Both the position numbers and the translations under genes were made by a program. A DNA stretch of 64,000 nt, from contig JAHAFI010000015.1 of assembly GCA_018374355.1 (NCBI GenBank), positions 6,480 to 70,479 on the forward strand, written 5' to 3'. The notes beneath the pieces were generated by a model. The model searched no databases. It saw nothing but the letters and a program-made list of their open reading frames with translations, and was not told the DNA's origin. Shown piece by piece: positions 52,200 through 61,322 of this stretch (its first letter is position 1; the number at the start of each line of letters is the position of its first letter). The stretch comes from Clostridiales bacterium (GTDB lineage Bacteria > Bacillota > Clostridia > Lachnospirales > Lachnospiraceae).

Positions 52200-52874
52200 A
52201 TGAGAATACTTCTTGTGGAAGATGAAAAAATGCTTTCAGGATACATTGCGAAAGGACTTTCCAACAGCGGCTATGCTGTGGATGTGGCGTATGATGGTGA
52301 GGAGGCCTTATACGAATACGAAGTAAATGACTATGACCTGCTTGTGCTGGATCTGAATTTACCCAAAAAAGACGGGCTGGAGGTTCTGCGGGAAATCCGT
52401 CAGAAAGATGCAGATATTAAAGTCATTATTTTATCTGCCAGAAGTACGGTGGAAGACCGCATTACCGGACTGGATGAGGGGGCAAATGATTATCTTGTAA
52501 AACCCTTTGATTTTGGAGAACTGGAAGCGCGAATCCGCAGTCTGCTGCGCAGGGAATTTTCCCAGATGCCGACGGTGCTGGAAATGGGTCTGCTGACAGT
52601 GGACACAAAATCAAAAAGTGTGGCATTCGGTGATGTGAGAATCAACCTTACGCGAAAAGAATACGGCATACTGGAATATCTGATGCAGCATAAGAATCAG
52701 GTAGTCAGTGCGGAAGAACTGACAGAGCATGTCTGGAACAATGAATTTGATCCGTTTTCCAATACCTTTCGGTATCATATCCACAGTCTGAAAAAGAAAT
52801 TAAATACAGCATCGCAGATGGATTATATCAAAACCGTACGCGGACAGGGATATATCATGGAGGAGACTATATGA
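52200..52874 (+). CDS. OmpR-family response regulator
   Basis: A 224-residue regulator: acidic pair Glu7-Asp8, phosphoacceptor Asp51 (VLDLNLPK), YLVKPFDFGELEAR near residue 98, and a C-terminal winged helix ending TVRGQGYIMEE. Strong AGGAGG ribosome binding site. Overlaps its kinase gene by 4 bases. Likely activates its own gene and the MacAB-type operon through the shared TCTAACA repeats. Confidence 0.94.
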   Translation: MRILLVEDEKMLSGYIAKGLSNSGYAVDVAYDGEEALYEYEVNDYDLLVLDLNLPKKDGLEVLREIRQKDADIKVIILSARSTVEDRITGLDEGANDYLVKPFDFGELEARIRSLLRREFSQMPTVLEMGLLTVDTKSKSVAFGDVRINLTRKEYGILEYLMQHKNQVVSAEELTEHVWNNEFDPFSNTFRYHIHSLKKKLNTASQMDYIKTVRGQGYIMEETI

Positions 52875-54028
52875 AAAAACTGACCTTACAATGGAGAATT
52901 ACAATCCTGACAGCGCTTGTTCTGGCTGTCTGCTCTGTGGTGCTGACGATTGCATCCATCATCAATGCGGACAATTCCTTTGCTGCGGTGATGGAGCCGG
53001 CTCATATGACGGAAATACCGGAAGTTATTCCGGAAAATGAAAGAGAAGAAAATGCTGCGGAAATGCCGATTGCAGGAACTCCGGCACAAATGGCGACAGG
53101 GGAATTCCGCAGCAACAGTATAGTATTTTGCGTTCTGATCATAATCTTGGGCACAACAGCCGTTTATCTGGCAGTCGGAAGTGCGCTTAGCCCCTTGCGG
53201 AAACTGAGCGCAGAGGTGGAGAATATAGATGAACAAAGCTTATCAGAAAGACTGCCGGAAACAACGATGAATGATGAGGTAGGGAAGCTTACCCATGGCT
53301 TCAATGAAATGCTGAACCGGTTGGACCATGCATTTCTCAGGCAGAAAAGATTTAGCGCCAATGCGGCTCATGAATTGAAGACGCCGCTTGCAACACTGAA
53401 AACAGGCGTGCAGGTTTTGGAGGCGGATTCTGCCGCAACCATAGAAGATTACAGAGACAATGCTCAAAAGACTCTGCTCAGTGTGAATCGGATGTCAAAC
53501 ATTGTAGATGACTTACTCCTGTTGGCTTCTGTGGGAGAAAAAAGCATTGATGAAAAAGAAGAGATTATGCTGGAACCTCTGTTTGAGGCAATTGCGGATG
53601 AACTGTCATTTTTACTGGAAGAGAAAAAAATAACCTGTTCGGTGCAATGCGGAGAACTTTCGGTTGCTGGAAATCCGGAATTTTTCTATCGGATCTATTT
53701 TAATCTGATTGAAAATGCCTGCAAATATGGAAAGCAAGGAGGCAGCATCCGGGTAAATGCCTTCAGGGAAGATGATTCCACATATATTACGGTGAAAGAC
53801 GATGGACCGGGGATTCCCAAAGAACATCTTCCGTTTATTTTTGACGCCTTTTACCGGGTGGACAAGTCACGGTCAAGGGAGATGGGCGGTTCCGGTCTGG
53901 GGCTGTCTCTGGTAAAAACCATGGTCGAAGCTTCGAGGGGAACTGTCACTGTTGAGAGTGATGGGAAAAACGGTACCTGTTTCAAAGTCAAATTTCCGGA
54001 TGAAAATTTGCGTCTAACAAAAATCTAA
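52871..54028 (+). CDS. Sensor histidine kinase
   Basis: A 385-residue kinase with membrane helices at about residues 10-30 and 80-105 around a short acidic extracellular loop of about 50 residues. HAMP, then AAHELKTPLATLKTGVQ with phosphoacceptor His167, and a HATPase with NLIENACKYG, DDGPGIP and GGSGLGLSLVKTM. The acidic loop (with EVIPENEREENAAEMP) might bind cationic peptides; that is inference. Followed by the exporter it probably controls. Confidence 0.94.
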   Translation: MKKLTLQWRITILTALVLAVCSVVLTIASIINADNSFAAVMEPAHMTEIPEVIPENEREENAAEMPIAGTPAQMATGEFRSNSIVFCVLIIILGTTAVYLAVGSALSPLRKLSAEVENIDEQSLSERLPETTMNDEVGKLTHGFNEMLNRLDHAFLRQKRFSANAAHELKTPLATLKTGVQVLEADSAATIEDYRDNAQKTLLSVNRMSNIVDDLLLLASVGEKSIDEKEEIMLEPLFEAIADELSFLLEEKKITCSVQCGELSVAGNPEFFYRIYFNLIENACKYGKQGGSIRVNAFREDDSTYITVKDDGPGIPKEHLPFIFDAFYRVDKSRSREMGGSGLGLSLVKTMVEASRGTVTVESDGKNGTCFKVKFPDENLRLTKI

Positions 54029-54046
54029 CATTTCATATGATATTCT
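54013..54046 (+). promoter_or_regulatory. Promoter with 11-bp-phased direct repeat, exporter copy
   Basis: TCTAACA (54013-54019) and TCTAACA (54024-54030) are exact copies 11 bp apart, followed 11 bp later by TATTCT (54041-54046). The layout equals that upstream of the regulator gene. The first repeat begins inside the last codons of the kinase gene. Confidence 0.7.
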
Positions 54047-54079
54047 TGCGTTAGCTCAGTGGAAAGGATGATACATAAC

Positions 54080-55735
54080 ATGCAAAAAATATGGAAGCAC
54101 AAAAAAATTTTCATGGGTATCGCAGGAAGCATCATAATTCTGGTGATTGCGATCTGGGCGATTCCCTCCAAAAAGGATGCGGATGAGGAAGTGATCTGGC
54201 GTGAATATCCTGTCACCTACGATGACATAACGGCTTCTCTGGATGGCGGCGGCACTCTGGAAGTGACCGGAAATCCTCATACGGCGGGGGTGGAACTGAA
54301 AATTGAGGAGGTTATGGTAAAAGAGGGCCAGGAAGTTAAAAAGGGCGATATCCTTGTGAAATTTTCCGTTGAAGATCTTCAAAAAAAGGTGGATGAATTG
54401 GACAGATCACTAAAAGCGGCAGAACGGGAAGCTGAGGATGCTAAAAATAATAAGACGAAAGAGCAGATGCAGGACAGTCTGAATGCAGTGGAAAAACAGC
54501 AGAGCATTCAGTCAGAATATGAAAGCAGGAAGCGTGATGCGGCAAATACAATCACAGGTTTGGAGCAAAAAAAACAGCAGATAGAAAAGAAACTTGCAGA
54601 GCTTCGCAAGAATCTTCAGGATGCTGAAAACGCTGCAGTGGCTTCGGCAGAAAGTATGAATCAGAAGAAAAGTGAATTATCCGCCAGACTTGAGGAAGTA
54701 GTCCGTCAGATGGAGGAGCTTCAAAAGCAGTCAGATGAATCAGAGACACCGGCAGAACCGGAAACAGAGAATGCAGAAGCAGAGAAACAGCAGGCGGAAT
54801 CGGAAGGACTGGCAGAAGCCGAGAGACAGTCGGAGGAATCAGGAAAGCTGGCACAACTGGAAGCGGAAAAAGCCGATCTGGAAAAACAGATTGCGGATTT
54901 GGACGCACAGATGGAAGCCGGAGAAGGAAAAGAAACTATTGCTGCACTGGAAGAGCAGATTCGTCAGGCAGAAAGCGAACTGGAGGGTGCAAAAGCAGAG
55001 CTGGAAACACAGCAGCGGTCGATGGGAGCAATAGACAGTGATTATGCGTCCAAGCAGGAGCAAAATAAGAAAACTCAGGCAATACAGGGCGGTATCGACG
55101 CGCTGGATAATGCTGCGCTGGATAATGTTATCGAAAATGCAGCAGCAGAAACAGCCAAGATTACGGATGAGCTGGAAGCTGCAAAAAAATTGCTGGAGAC
55201 ACCGATACTTAGATCAGAACTGGATGGAATTGTGACTGCCATCAGCTATACAGAGGGTGATACCGCACCGGGCGGCAAATCCATTGTTACGATTGGAGAC
55301 AGCGATGAAAAACTGGCGGTGACACAGATCTCAGAGGAAGAAATCTGCGACATCGAGGTTGGACAGGAGGTTGAAATGCAGTTTGCCGCCAACCCGGATG
55401 AGACTTTGAAGGGAAAAGTAAAGGAAAAAAGTCTTGTACCCACACAGGGAGGGGAAGGCGTAAACTATAAAGTGTCCATTGCCTTTGACGAACCCCAGCC
55501 GGAGCTGTTGCAGGGAATGACATGCAGCATCAAATTTGTCCTGAAGCGAGTGGAAAAAGTGTTGACACTGGACAATAAAGCGGTCACCCAGAAGGACGGG
55601 AAGCAGGTGGTTACTCTTTTGCTGCCGGATGGATCCCATGAAGAACGGGAAATCAAAACCGGTTTTTCCAATGGCCGTGTCAGCGAAATCACCGGAGGAC
55701 TTAAAGATGGTGATGTTGTGGTGATTGAGGGGTGA
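54080..55735 (+). CDS. MacA-like membrane-fusion adaptor
   Basis: A 551-residue adaptor with one membrane helix (about residues 11-29), a first lipoyl half (VMVKEGQEVKKGDILVKF near residue 84), a very long coiled coil of about residues 105-370 rich in Glu, Gln, Lys and Ala, the second lipoyl half (LRSELDGIVTAISYTEGDTA) and beta-barrel domains. The start at 54080 is chosen because the regulated -10 box lies at 54041-54046 and AAAGGA is upstream; the GTG at 54059 would be at the extreme 5' end. It links the MacB-type permease to the cell envelope. Confidence 0.88.
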   Translation: MQKIWKHKKIFMGIAGSIIILVIAIWAIPSKKDADEEVIWREYPVTYDDITASLDGGGTLEVTGNPHTAGVELKIEEVMVKEGQEVKKGDILVKFSVEDLQKKVDELDRSLKAAEREAEDAKNNKTKEQMQDSLNAVEKQQSIQSEYESRKRDAANTITGLEQKKQQIEKKLAELRKNLQDAENAAVASAESMNQKKSELSARLEEVVRQMEELQKQSDESETPAEPETENAEAEKQQAESEGLAEAERQSEESGKLAQLEAEKADLEKQIADLDAQMEAGEGKETIAALEEQIRQAESELEGAKAELETQQRSMGAIDSDYASKQEQNKKTQAIQGGIDALDNAALDNVIENAAAETAKITDELEAAKKLLETPILRSELDGIVTAISYTEGDTAPGGKSIVTIGDSDEKLAVTQISEEEICDIEVGQEVEMQFAANPDETLKGKVKEKSLVPTQGGEGVNYKVSIAFDEPQPELLQGMTCSIKFVLKRVEKVLTLDNKAVTQKDGKQVVTLLLPDGSHEEREIKTGFSNGRVSEITGGLKDGDVVVIEG

Positions 55736-55739
55736 TCGT

Positions 55740-56936
55740 ATGCGGCTGACGGAGACTCTGCGCATGATCGGTGTCAACCTCATGCAGAACAAATTTAAGG
55801 TATTTCTGACATCACTGGGGATTATCATTGGCACACTGACCATTATTCTGGTCATTGCCATCGGAAGAGGCGGAGAGGAACAGATTGCAAAGCAGTATTC
55901 GGATATGTCTGCCGAGACCATCTATGTGAATCTGGGGTATACGCAGGATATGGATTTTGCATCGATTCCCCGTATCACGCAGGAGCATCTTTTGACAATC
56001 CGGGAGGAAAATCCCTACCTTTCCGACATTTATCTGAGGGCGACCTTATACGAAAATATAAAATTGGGAAAAGAAAAGAAAATGACGGCAATAGTAGCGG
56101 TAACAGCGGGATATGGCGATATTTCTCACTTTTATATCGATACGGGTACGGATTTTTCAGAAGAGGATCTGGAAGACGGGCGCCGGGTGGTGATACTGGG
56201 AAATAAAATTGCCGGTGAGACCTTTGGCGATGCAAATGCGGCTGTCGGTGAGAGCATCCGGATCGGGAACTACCGCTACGAAGTCATCGGCGTTCTTCAG
56301 AAAAAATCAGAAGGATTACAGGGAGTAAATCCGGATGAAAGCATTTTTCTCCCGCTTCAGACAGCCCAGGACAATAATCTTCTGGATGATTACACAATTC
56401 CCCAGGCGGTAGGACTGGCGGTCAGCACGGAAGCGGTTGACAGGGCGATGGCGCGCTTAAAAAGTTCACTGGATTATCTGCTGGAAGACAGCACCATGTA
56501 TGTGATCGAGGATGCCGGAGGACGTATTGATGCGGCGATGGAATCTGCCCGCACGATGAAGATGCTGCTGATTTCGGTGGCAGCCATTGTATTTATTGTT
56601 GGCGGAATCGGTATTATGAATGTTTTGTTTGTTTCGGTTAAGGAACGTACAAAAGAAATCGGTATTTTGAAAGCGATAGGAACATCAAAAAGGGATATAC
56701 TGATGCTTTTTTTGATGGAATCTGTGGGAATGGGACTCTTCGGCGGTATGATCGGTGTGATTTTGAGTTTCCTTGTACTGCCATTGATGAGATACACGAA
56801 GATTTCCGTGGCGCCAAGTCCGGAAGGCTGGATTGCGGCATTGTGCTTTGCTGTGTGTACGGCTGCGCTGTTTGGCTTTTACCCGGCCTATAAGGCATCG
56901 GAACTGAAACCTATTGATGCGTTAAATTATGAATAA
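55740..56936 (+). CDS. MacB-type ABC transporter permease
   Basis: A 398-residue FtsX/MacB-like permease: first helix at about residues 17-40, a MacB periplasmic-core domain of about 220 residues (extracellular here), and three C-terminal helices including the IVFIVGGIGIMNVLFVSV and FPAYKASELKPIDALNYE-like end typical of the family. Unlike Gram-negative MacB, the ATPase is a separate protein (57446-58123). The ATG at 55740 has GAGGGGTGATCGT upstream. Function: export of peptides or other envelope-active compounds. Confidence 0.92.
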   Translation: MRLTETLRMIGVNLMQNKFKVFLTSLGIIIGTLTIILVIAIGRGGEEQIAKQYSDMSAETIYVNLGYTQDMDFASIPRITQEHLLTIREENPYLSDIYLRATLYENIKLGKEKKMTAIVAVTAGYGDISHFYIDTGTDFSEEDLEDGRRVVILGNKIAGETFGDANAAVGESIRIGNYRYEVIGVLQKKSEGLQGVNPDESIFLPLQTAQDNNLLDDYTIPQAVGLAVSTEAVDRAMARLKSSLDYLLEDSTMYVIEDAGGRIDAAMESARTMKMLLISVAAIVFIVGGIGIMNVLFVSVKERTKEIGILKAIGTSKRDILMLFLMESVGMGLFGGMIGVILSFLVLPLMRYTKISVAPSPEGWIAALCFAVCTAALFGFYPAYKASELKPIDALNYE

Positions 56937-56965
56937 AAAAATAGAAACGAAAGGAAGTTTTAGAA

Positions 56966-57433
56966 ATGAAAAAATTCTTATCATTGATTTTAGCAACTGT
57001 ATGTGTCTGCTCGTTTGCAGCGTGTGGAGCAAAGGAGGAAAAGACGGAAAAACAGGAGGAACCGGAAACATTTGAGGAGGTTTACGGTACAATCACAAAT
57101 ATTGTCGGAAATGAAATCGAAGTGTCTCTGGTAAAAATGCCGGATGTGGAAGATGCCAAGGAGGATACCGGTAAAAAGGAAGAGTCTGCCGGCGGCGAGA
57201 CGGAGGCAGTTATGATGGCTCCGGCAAATGAGGGCGAAGCGATGTCAGCCGGAGAAGGACAGAACATGGAATACACAGGAGAAACCATCACCTTTTCCCT
57301 GCCGGCAGGAGTGAAGGTATACAGTATGGGACAGGAAGCAACGTTGTCGGCACTGAAAAAGGGCAGCCTGATTGCTGTTGCCGTGGATAATCAGGAAGAC
57401 AAAAACGTACAGTCTGTTCGTATTATGGAATAA
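56966..57433 (+). CDS. Small lipoprotein of the MacAB-type operon
   Basis: A 155-residue predicted lipoprotein: signal peptide ending FAAC (Cys near residue 19), a charged linker, then beta-strand-rich sequence (VYGTITNIVGNEIEVSL near residue 40, TITFSLPAGVKVYS near residue 110) suggestive of an OB-like or beta-barrel fold. An acidic, Gly- and Ala-rich insert (about residues 65-100) separates the two halves. It lies between permease and ATPase genes, so it is likely an accessory of the exporter. Confidence 0.82.
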   Translation: MKKFLSLILATVCVCSFAACGAKEEKTEKQEEPETFEEVYGTITNIVGNEIEVSLVKMPDVEDAKEDTGKKEESAGGETEAVMMAPANEGEAMSAGEGQNMEYTGETITFSLPAGVKVYSMGQEATLSALKKGSLIAVAVDNQEDKNVQSVRIME

Positions 57434-57445
57434 GAAAGATGAAAG

Positions 57446-58123
57446 ATGAAAGAAGATTACATTGTAACATTAAACAATATCAATAAATCCTATGCCACCG
57501 GTGTTGAAAAACTCCATGTGCTGAAAAATGTCAGCCTTTCCGTGGAAAAAGGAGAGTATCTGGCGATTTTGGGAGCTTCCGGATCCGGTAAATCAACGCT
57601 GATGAATATTATCGGATGCATGGATACGGCAGACTCGGGCGAGTACCATCTGGATGGGGTAAATGTCAGAGAATGCAGCGATGCACAGCTGACGGCCTTG
57701 CGTAATCAGAAAATCGGGTTTATTTTTCAGAAATATCATCTGATTCCCCAGTATACGATTTTACAGAATGTGCTGCTCCCGCTGCTGGTAAGAGGAAAAA
57801 GCAGAGCGGAGGCTGTCGAAATCGCCGAAGAGTACATCCGGATGGTAGGGTTATGGGAACGTGTTTCCCACAAGCCGAATGAACTTTCCGGTGGTCAGCA
57901 GCAGCGGGTGGCCATTGCCCGCGCGCTTGTGACCACTCCGGCATTACTTTTGGCGGATGAACCAACGGGAGCGCTGGATTCCCAGACCGGGCAGGAGATT
58001 CTGGCATTATTCCGGAAACTGAATGATATGGGCAATACGATTCTTATGATTACCCATGATTTGCAGGTGGCACGGCATAGCGGAAAAATCGCACATTTGA
58101 CAGATGGGGTTTTGTCATTGTGA
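57446..58123 (+). CDS. MacB-type ABC transporter ATP-binding protein
   Basis: A 225-residue ATPase of the LolD/MacB type. Walker A GASGSGKSTLMN near residue 43, Q loop FIFQKYHLIPQY near residue 92, signature LSGGQQQRVAIARAL near residue 149, Walker B ALLLADEPTGALD near residue 170 and H loop MITHD. It energises the permease at 55740. The ribosome binding site is weak (AGAAAGATGAAAG), so translation may be coupled to the lipoprotein gene. Last gene of the operon. Confidence 0.94.
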   Translation: MKEDYIVTLNNINKSYATGVEKLHVLKNVSLSVEKGEYLAILGASGSGKSTLMNIIGCMDTADSGEYHLDGVNVRECSDAQLTALRNQKIGFIFQKYHLIPQYTILQNVLLPLLVRGKSRAEAVEIAEEYIRMVGLWERVSHKPNELSGGQQQRVAIARALVTTPALLLADEPTGALDSQTGQEILALFRKLNDMGNTILMITHDLQVARHSGKIAHLTDGVLSL

Positions 58124-58255
58124 TTAATTATGACGTAAGGTTGTATCAAAAGATGATGCAAAACCCCCGGATGGGGATGAAGTTCGGAGAAATGTAAGAA
58201 AATTGCCTGAAAAACCGATAAAAAAATTTTTGAAAAAAGTATCCCGGGGGGAGGC

Positions 58256-58420
58256 TTGCGGGATAGAAAAAAGAATACTATGATAATTGCATAAGTAATG
58301 TCAATGCTTTTTGCACTCCTCCACAAAACGCAAAAAGCAGCTTATAAATCCTATAATAACATCCTTAAAGTTTGTACAAAAACCAGCCTCTTTGAGCGGA
58401 GGCTGGTTTTTGTACATTAT
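58256..58420 (+). ncRNA. Candidate small RNA or leader with anti-Shine-Dalgarno loop
   Basis: A possible promoter, TTGCGG (58256-58261), 17 bases, TATGAT (58279-58284), would start an RNA near 58291. It contains a perfect 9-bp hairpin, GCTTTTTGC (58306-58314) and GCAAAAAGC (58330-58338), whose 15-base loop carries CTCCTCC, complementary to ribosome binding sites. A strong terminator closes it at 58374-58415. The length of about 125 bases fits a regulatory sRNA. It could instead be an attenuated leader of the importer operon. The bases 58124-58255 before it show no gene. Confidence 0.5.
58374..58415 (+). terminator. Strong terminator hairpin ahead of the peptide/nickel-type importer
   Basis: GTACAAAAACCAGCCTC (58374-58390) pairs perfectly over 17 bp with 58399-58415 across an 8-base loop; the second arm includes TTTTT after the GC-rich part. 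Confidence 0.85.
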
Positions 58421-58579
58421 TTCATGAGAGTATGCAGAGGAGAATATCCTGCGGTAAGGAAGCGAGAATATTGTATAAAAATTAGAACATAAAATTAACC
58501 CCCATGGGGGCTTACGAAAAGGAGAACAACTATGTATAATAAAAAACGAAAACCAGAAAATACGGGAGGAAGAAGAGAC

Positions 58580-60253
58580 ATGAAGAAGAGAACAAGAATT
58601 TTGACTGCATTGTTATGCGCATCTGTCATGCTGGCAGGCTGTGGCGGAACGGGAGATTCAGGAACAGCCTCTGTGAAGACAGAAGAAACGAAAGAAGCTT
58701 CTGAAGATGCAGGGAATACAGAGGAAGAAAAAAAGGATACGGAAGAAAGGAAAACGGAAGTCACCATAGGCTTTTCCAGTGAGGGAGACTCCTTTGATCC
58801 CTGTACAGGATTCGGATATGCAGGTTCCCCTCTGTATTCAAGTCTGGTGCGGATCAACGGCGACGATCAGGTTGAAAATGATTTGGCAACAGAGTATACG
58901 GTTAGTGAAGATTCTCTGACATGGACTTTCAAGGTGAGAGATGATGTAAAGTTTACAAACGGTGATTCTCTGAAAGCATCGGATGTCGCATTTACTTTTA
59001 ATACGGCAAAAGAAAAAGCTACCTATATGGATTTGACAATGATGGAAAGCTGCAATGCATTAGACGATACAACCGTAGAATTTAAGCTGACAAAACCATG
59101 CGTAACTTTTATCTATACAGTTGCCCAGATGGGAATTGTACCGGAAAAAGCATACAGTGAGAAGTTTGGTCTGGAAGCAGAACAGATTATCGGTTCAGGT
59201 CCCTATAAAATGGTACAGTGGGACAAAGGGCAGCAGTTTATTTTGGAAGCAAATGAAAACTATTATGGAGAACAGCCGCAGATTCAAAGAGCAGTTGTCT
59301 TAATTCAGGAGGAAGATGCCAGACTTGTGGCAGCAAAGGCGGGAGAAGTAGATATTGCATTGACTTCTGCAACAATTGCTACGACTCCCATAGAAGGGAT
59401 GCATGTAGAGGAGGTAGAATCCGTAGATAACCGTGGAATCACCCTTCCGACAGTTCCTGATGAAGGGAAGACAACAGAGGACGGATATAAAATCGGCAAC
59501 AATATTACCTGTGATGTCAATGTAAGAAAAGCACTTTGCTATGGTATTGACAGACAGCAGATTATCGATGAAGCTTTAAACGGTCTGGCAAAACCGGCAT
59601 ATACGGAATGTGACGGCTTGCCATGGTGGAATGAAGAAAGCAAAATTGAGACAGATGTAGATTATGCCGTTGAACTTCTGGAAGAATCCGGATGGAAGGA
59701 TACGGATGGGGATGGAATCAGAGAAAAGGACGGCACAAAGCTTGCATTTAATCTGATGTATTTCGCAGGGGATTCCATGAGACAGGCAGTGGCAATGTCT
59801 GTAGCTAATCAGGCGAAAGAAAATATGGGATTTGACATTACGGTAGAAGGCGTCAGTGCAGATGACACAATCAAGAGAATGTTTTCTGAACCGATGATTA
59901 TGGGATGGGGTTCTGACAGTCCTATGACATCCTACATGCTGTACCACAGCAGCAATGCAGGAAAAACGGACTGGTACAATCCGGAGTTTTATACCAGCGA
60001 AAAAACGGATGAATATCTGGATCAGGCCATGAATTCTCTTACCATCGAAGATTCCTATGAATGGTGGCAGAAAGCGCAGTGGGATGGAGAAACCGGCACA
60101 TCCATGCGAGGTGAAGCACCCTGGGCATTCTATGTGAATATGACACATCTTTATTATGCAAAAGATGGACTGAATATTGGAAATCAGAGAATCCATGCTC
60201 ATGGACAGGCTTGGCCGCTGATTGCAAATCTGGAAGAATGGACTTGGGAATAA
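58580..60253 (+). CDS. Peptide/nickel-type ABC transporter substrate-binding lipoprotein
   Basis: A 557-residue family 5 solute-binding protein. The signal peptide ends in LAGC (Cys near residue 21); a Glu- and Thr-rich linker follows. Family landmarks include the SLTWTFKVRDDVKFTNGD segment near residue 115 and DVNVRKALCYGIDRQQI near residue 312. An in-frame ATG at 58532 also has a fine ribosome binding site (AAAGGAG) and would add 16 residues before the signal peptide; 58580 gives a normal signal. It feeds the four downstream transporter genes. The ligand could be a peptide, metal chelate or similar. Confidence 0.9.
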   Translation: MKKRTRILTALLCASVMLAGCGGTGDSGTASVKTEETKEASEDAGNTEEEKKDTEERKTEVTIGFSSEGDSFDPCTGFGYAGSPLYSSLVRINGDDQVENDLATEYTVSEDSLTWTFKVRDDVKFTNGDSLKASDVAFTFNTAKEKATYMDLTMMESCNALDDTTVEFKLTKPCVTFIYTVAQMGIVPEKAYSEKFGLEAEQIIGSGPYKMVQWDKGQQFILEANENYYGEQPQIQRAVVLIQEEDARLVAAKAGEVDIALTSATIATTPIEGMHVEEVESVDNRGITLPTVPDEGKTTEDGYKIGNNITCDVNVRKALCYGIDRQQIIDEALNGLAKPAYTECDGLPWWNEESKIETDVDYAVELLEESGWKDTDGDGIREKDGTKLAFNLMYFAGDSMRQAVAMSVANQAKENMGFDITVEGVSADDTIKRMFSEPMIMGWGSDSPMTSYMLYHSSNAGKTDWYNPEFYTSEKTDEYLDQAMNSLTIEDSYEWWQKAQWDGETGTSMRGEAPWAFYVNMTHLYYAKDGLNIGNQRIHAHGQAWPLIANLEEWTWE

Positions 60254-60329
60254 GAGAAAGATATTCCGGCTCCGGGCAGATTCTGTCCGGAGCAATTGTG
60301 CGTTTATAAAGAGAGATGGAGACATACAT

Positions 60330-61322
60330 ATGAAAAATAAATATTATCTGAAATTTACAGGTAAGTATCTTCTCAGGGGGATTACGCTGCTGATCGCAGT
60401 CAGTATCATCAGTTTCGTGCTGGTAAGCCTGTCACCGGTGGATCCGGTGCAGCAGTATGTGGGTTCTGTACCAAATGTCAGCGTGGAACAGAGAGCTAAA
60501 ATAGCAGAATACTGGGGGTTGAATGATCCTCCTGTAGAACGTTTTTTTGCATGGGCGAAATCGATTCTTCATGGGGACTTCGGAGTATCTCTGATCTACC
60601 GCCGCCCGGTTCTGGATATTATCAAAGAGAAATTTGCAACATCTCTGGCACTTATGATGACAGCATGGGTTTTTTCGGGAATTATCGGCTTTGCAATGGG
60701 ATGCGTTATGGGAGTGTTTAACGGAAAATGGGCAGACAAAATTCTGAAGAAAGTATGTCTGGTTATGTGTTCGGCACCTACCTTTTGGATAGGAATTGTA
60801 TTTCTCATGGTTTTTGCGGTACAGCTTGGCTGGTTTCCTATGGGAATGAGTGTGCCAAAGGGAGTGCCTGCGGATGAGGTTACTCTTTTACAGCGGATTC
60901 ACCACCTGATTCTTCCGGCACTGACTTTGAGTTTTTTGTCTTTTGCCAATGTGGCTCTCCACACAAGAGAAAAATTGGTGGATGTGCTGGAAAGCGATTA
61001 CGTTCTTTTTGCGAAAGCAAGAGGGGAATCCACCTGGAGCATACTGAAAAGACATGGCTTGAGAAATATTATGCTTCCGGCAATTACCATGCAATTTGGT
61101 TCTTTCAGCGAATTGTTCGGAGGATCGGTACTGGCGGAAAATGTGTTTTCCTATCCGGGACTTGGAGCGGCTGCATCAGCGGCAGGAATGGGATCGGATA
61201 TTCCGCTGCTTTTGGGAATTACTTTATTCAGCACCCTTTTTGTCTTTGCAGGAAATATGATAGCAAACATTATTTATGGAATTGTAGATCCGCAGATCAG
61301 GGAGGGATATCGGAATGAATAA
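60330..61322 (+). CDS. DppB/NikB-type ABC transporter permease
   Basis: A 330-residue permease with six predicted helices; YLLRGITLLIAVSIISFVLV is the first (residues ~10-30). The LSPVDPVQQYVG stretch and the C-terminal VFSYPGLG...PLLLGITLF region are standard. The start at 60330 has GAGATGGAG upstream; earlier in-frame codons overlap the binding-protein gene and are rejected. It overlaps the next permease gene by 8 bases. Confidence 0.92.
   Translation: MKNKYYLKFTGKYLLRGITLLIAVSIISFVLVSLSPVDPVQQYVGSVPNVSVEQRAKIAEYWGLNDPPVERFFAWAKSILHGDFGVSLIYRRPVLDIIKEKFATSLALMMTAWVFSGIIGFAMGCVMGVFNGKWADKILKKVCLVMCSAPTFWIGIVFLMVFAVQLGWFPMGMSVPKGVPADEVTLLQRIHHLILPALTLSFLSFANVALHTREKLVDVLESDYVLFAKARGESTWSILKRHGLRNIMLPAITMQFGSFSELFGGSVLAENVFSYPGLGAAASAAGMGSDIPLLLGITLFSTLFVFAGNMIANIIYGIVDPQIREGYRNE

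Noticed and set aside
58298..58492. 64-residue reading frame downstream of the MacB-type operon
   Set aside because: No ribosome binding site, composition is not protein-like, and it runs through a strong terminator hairpin.
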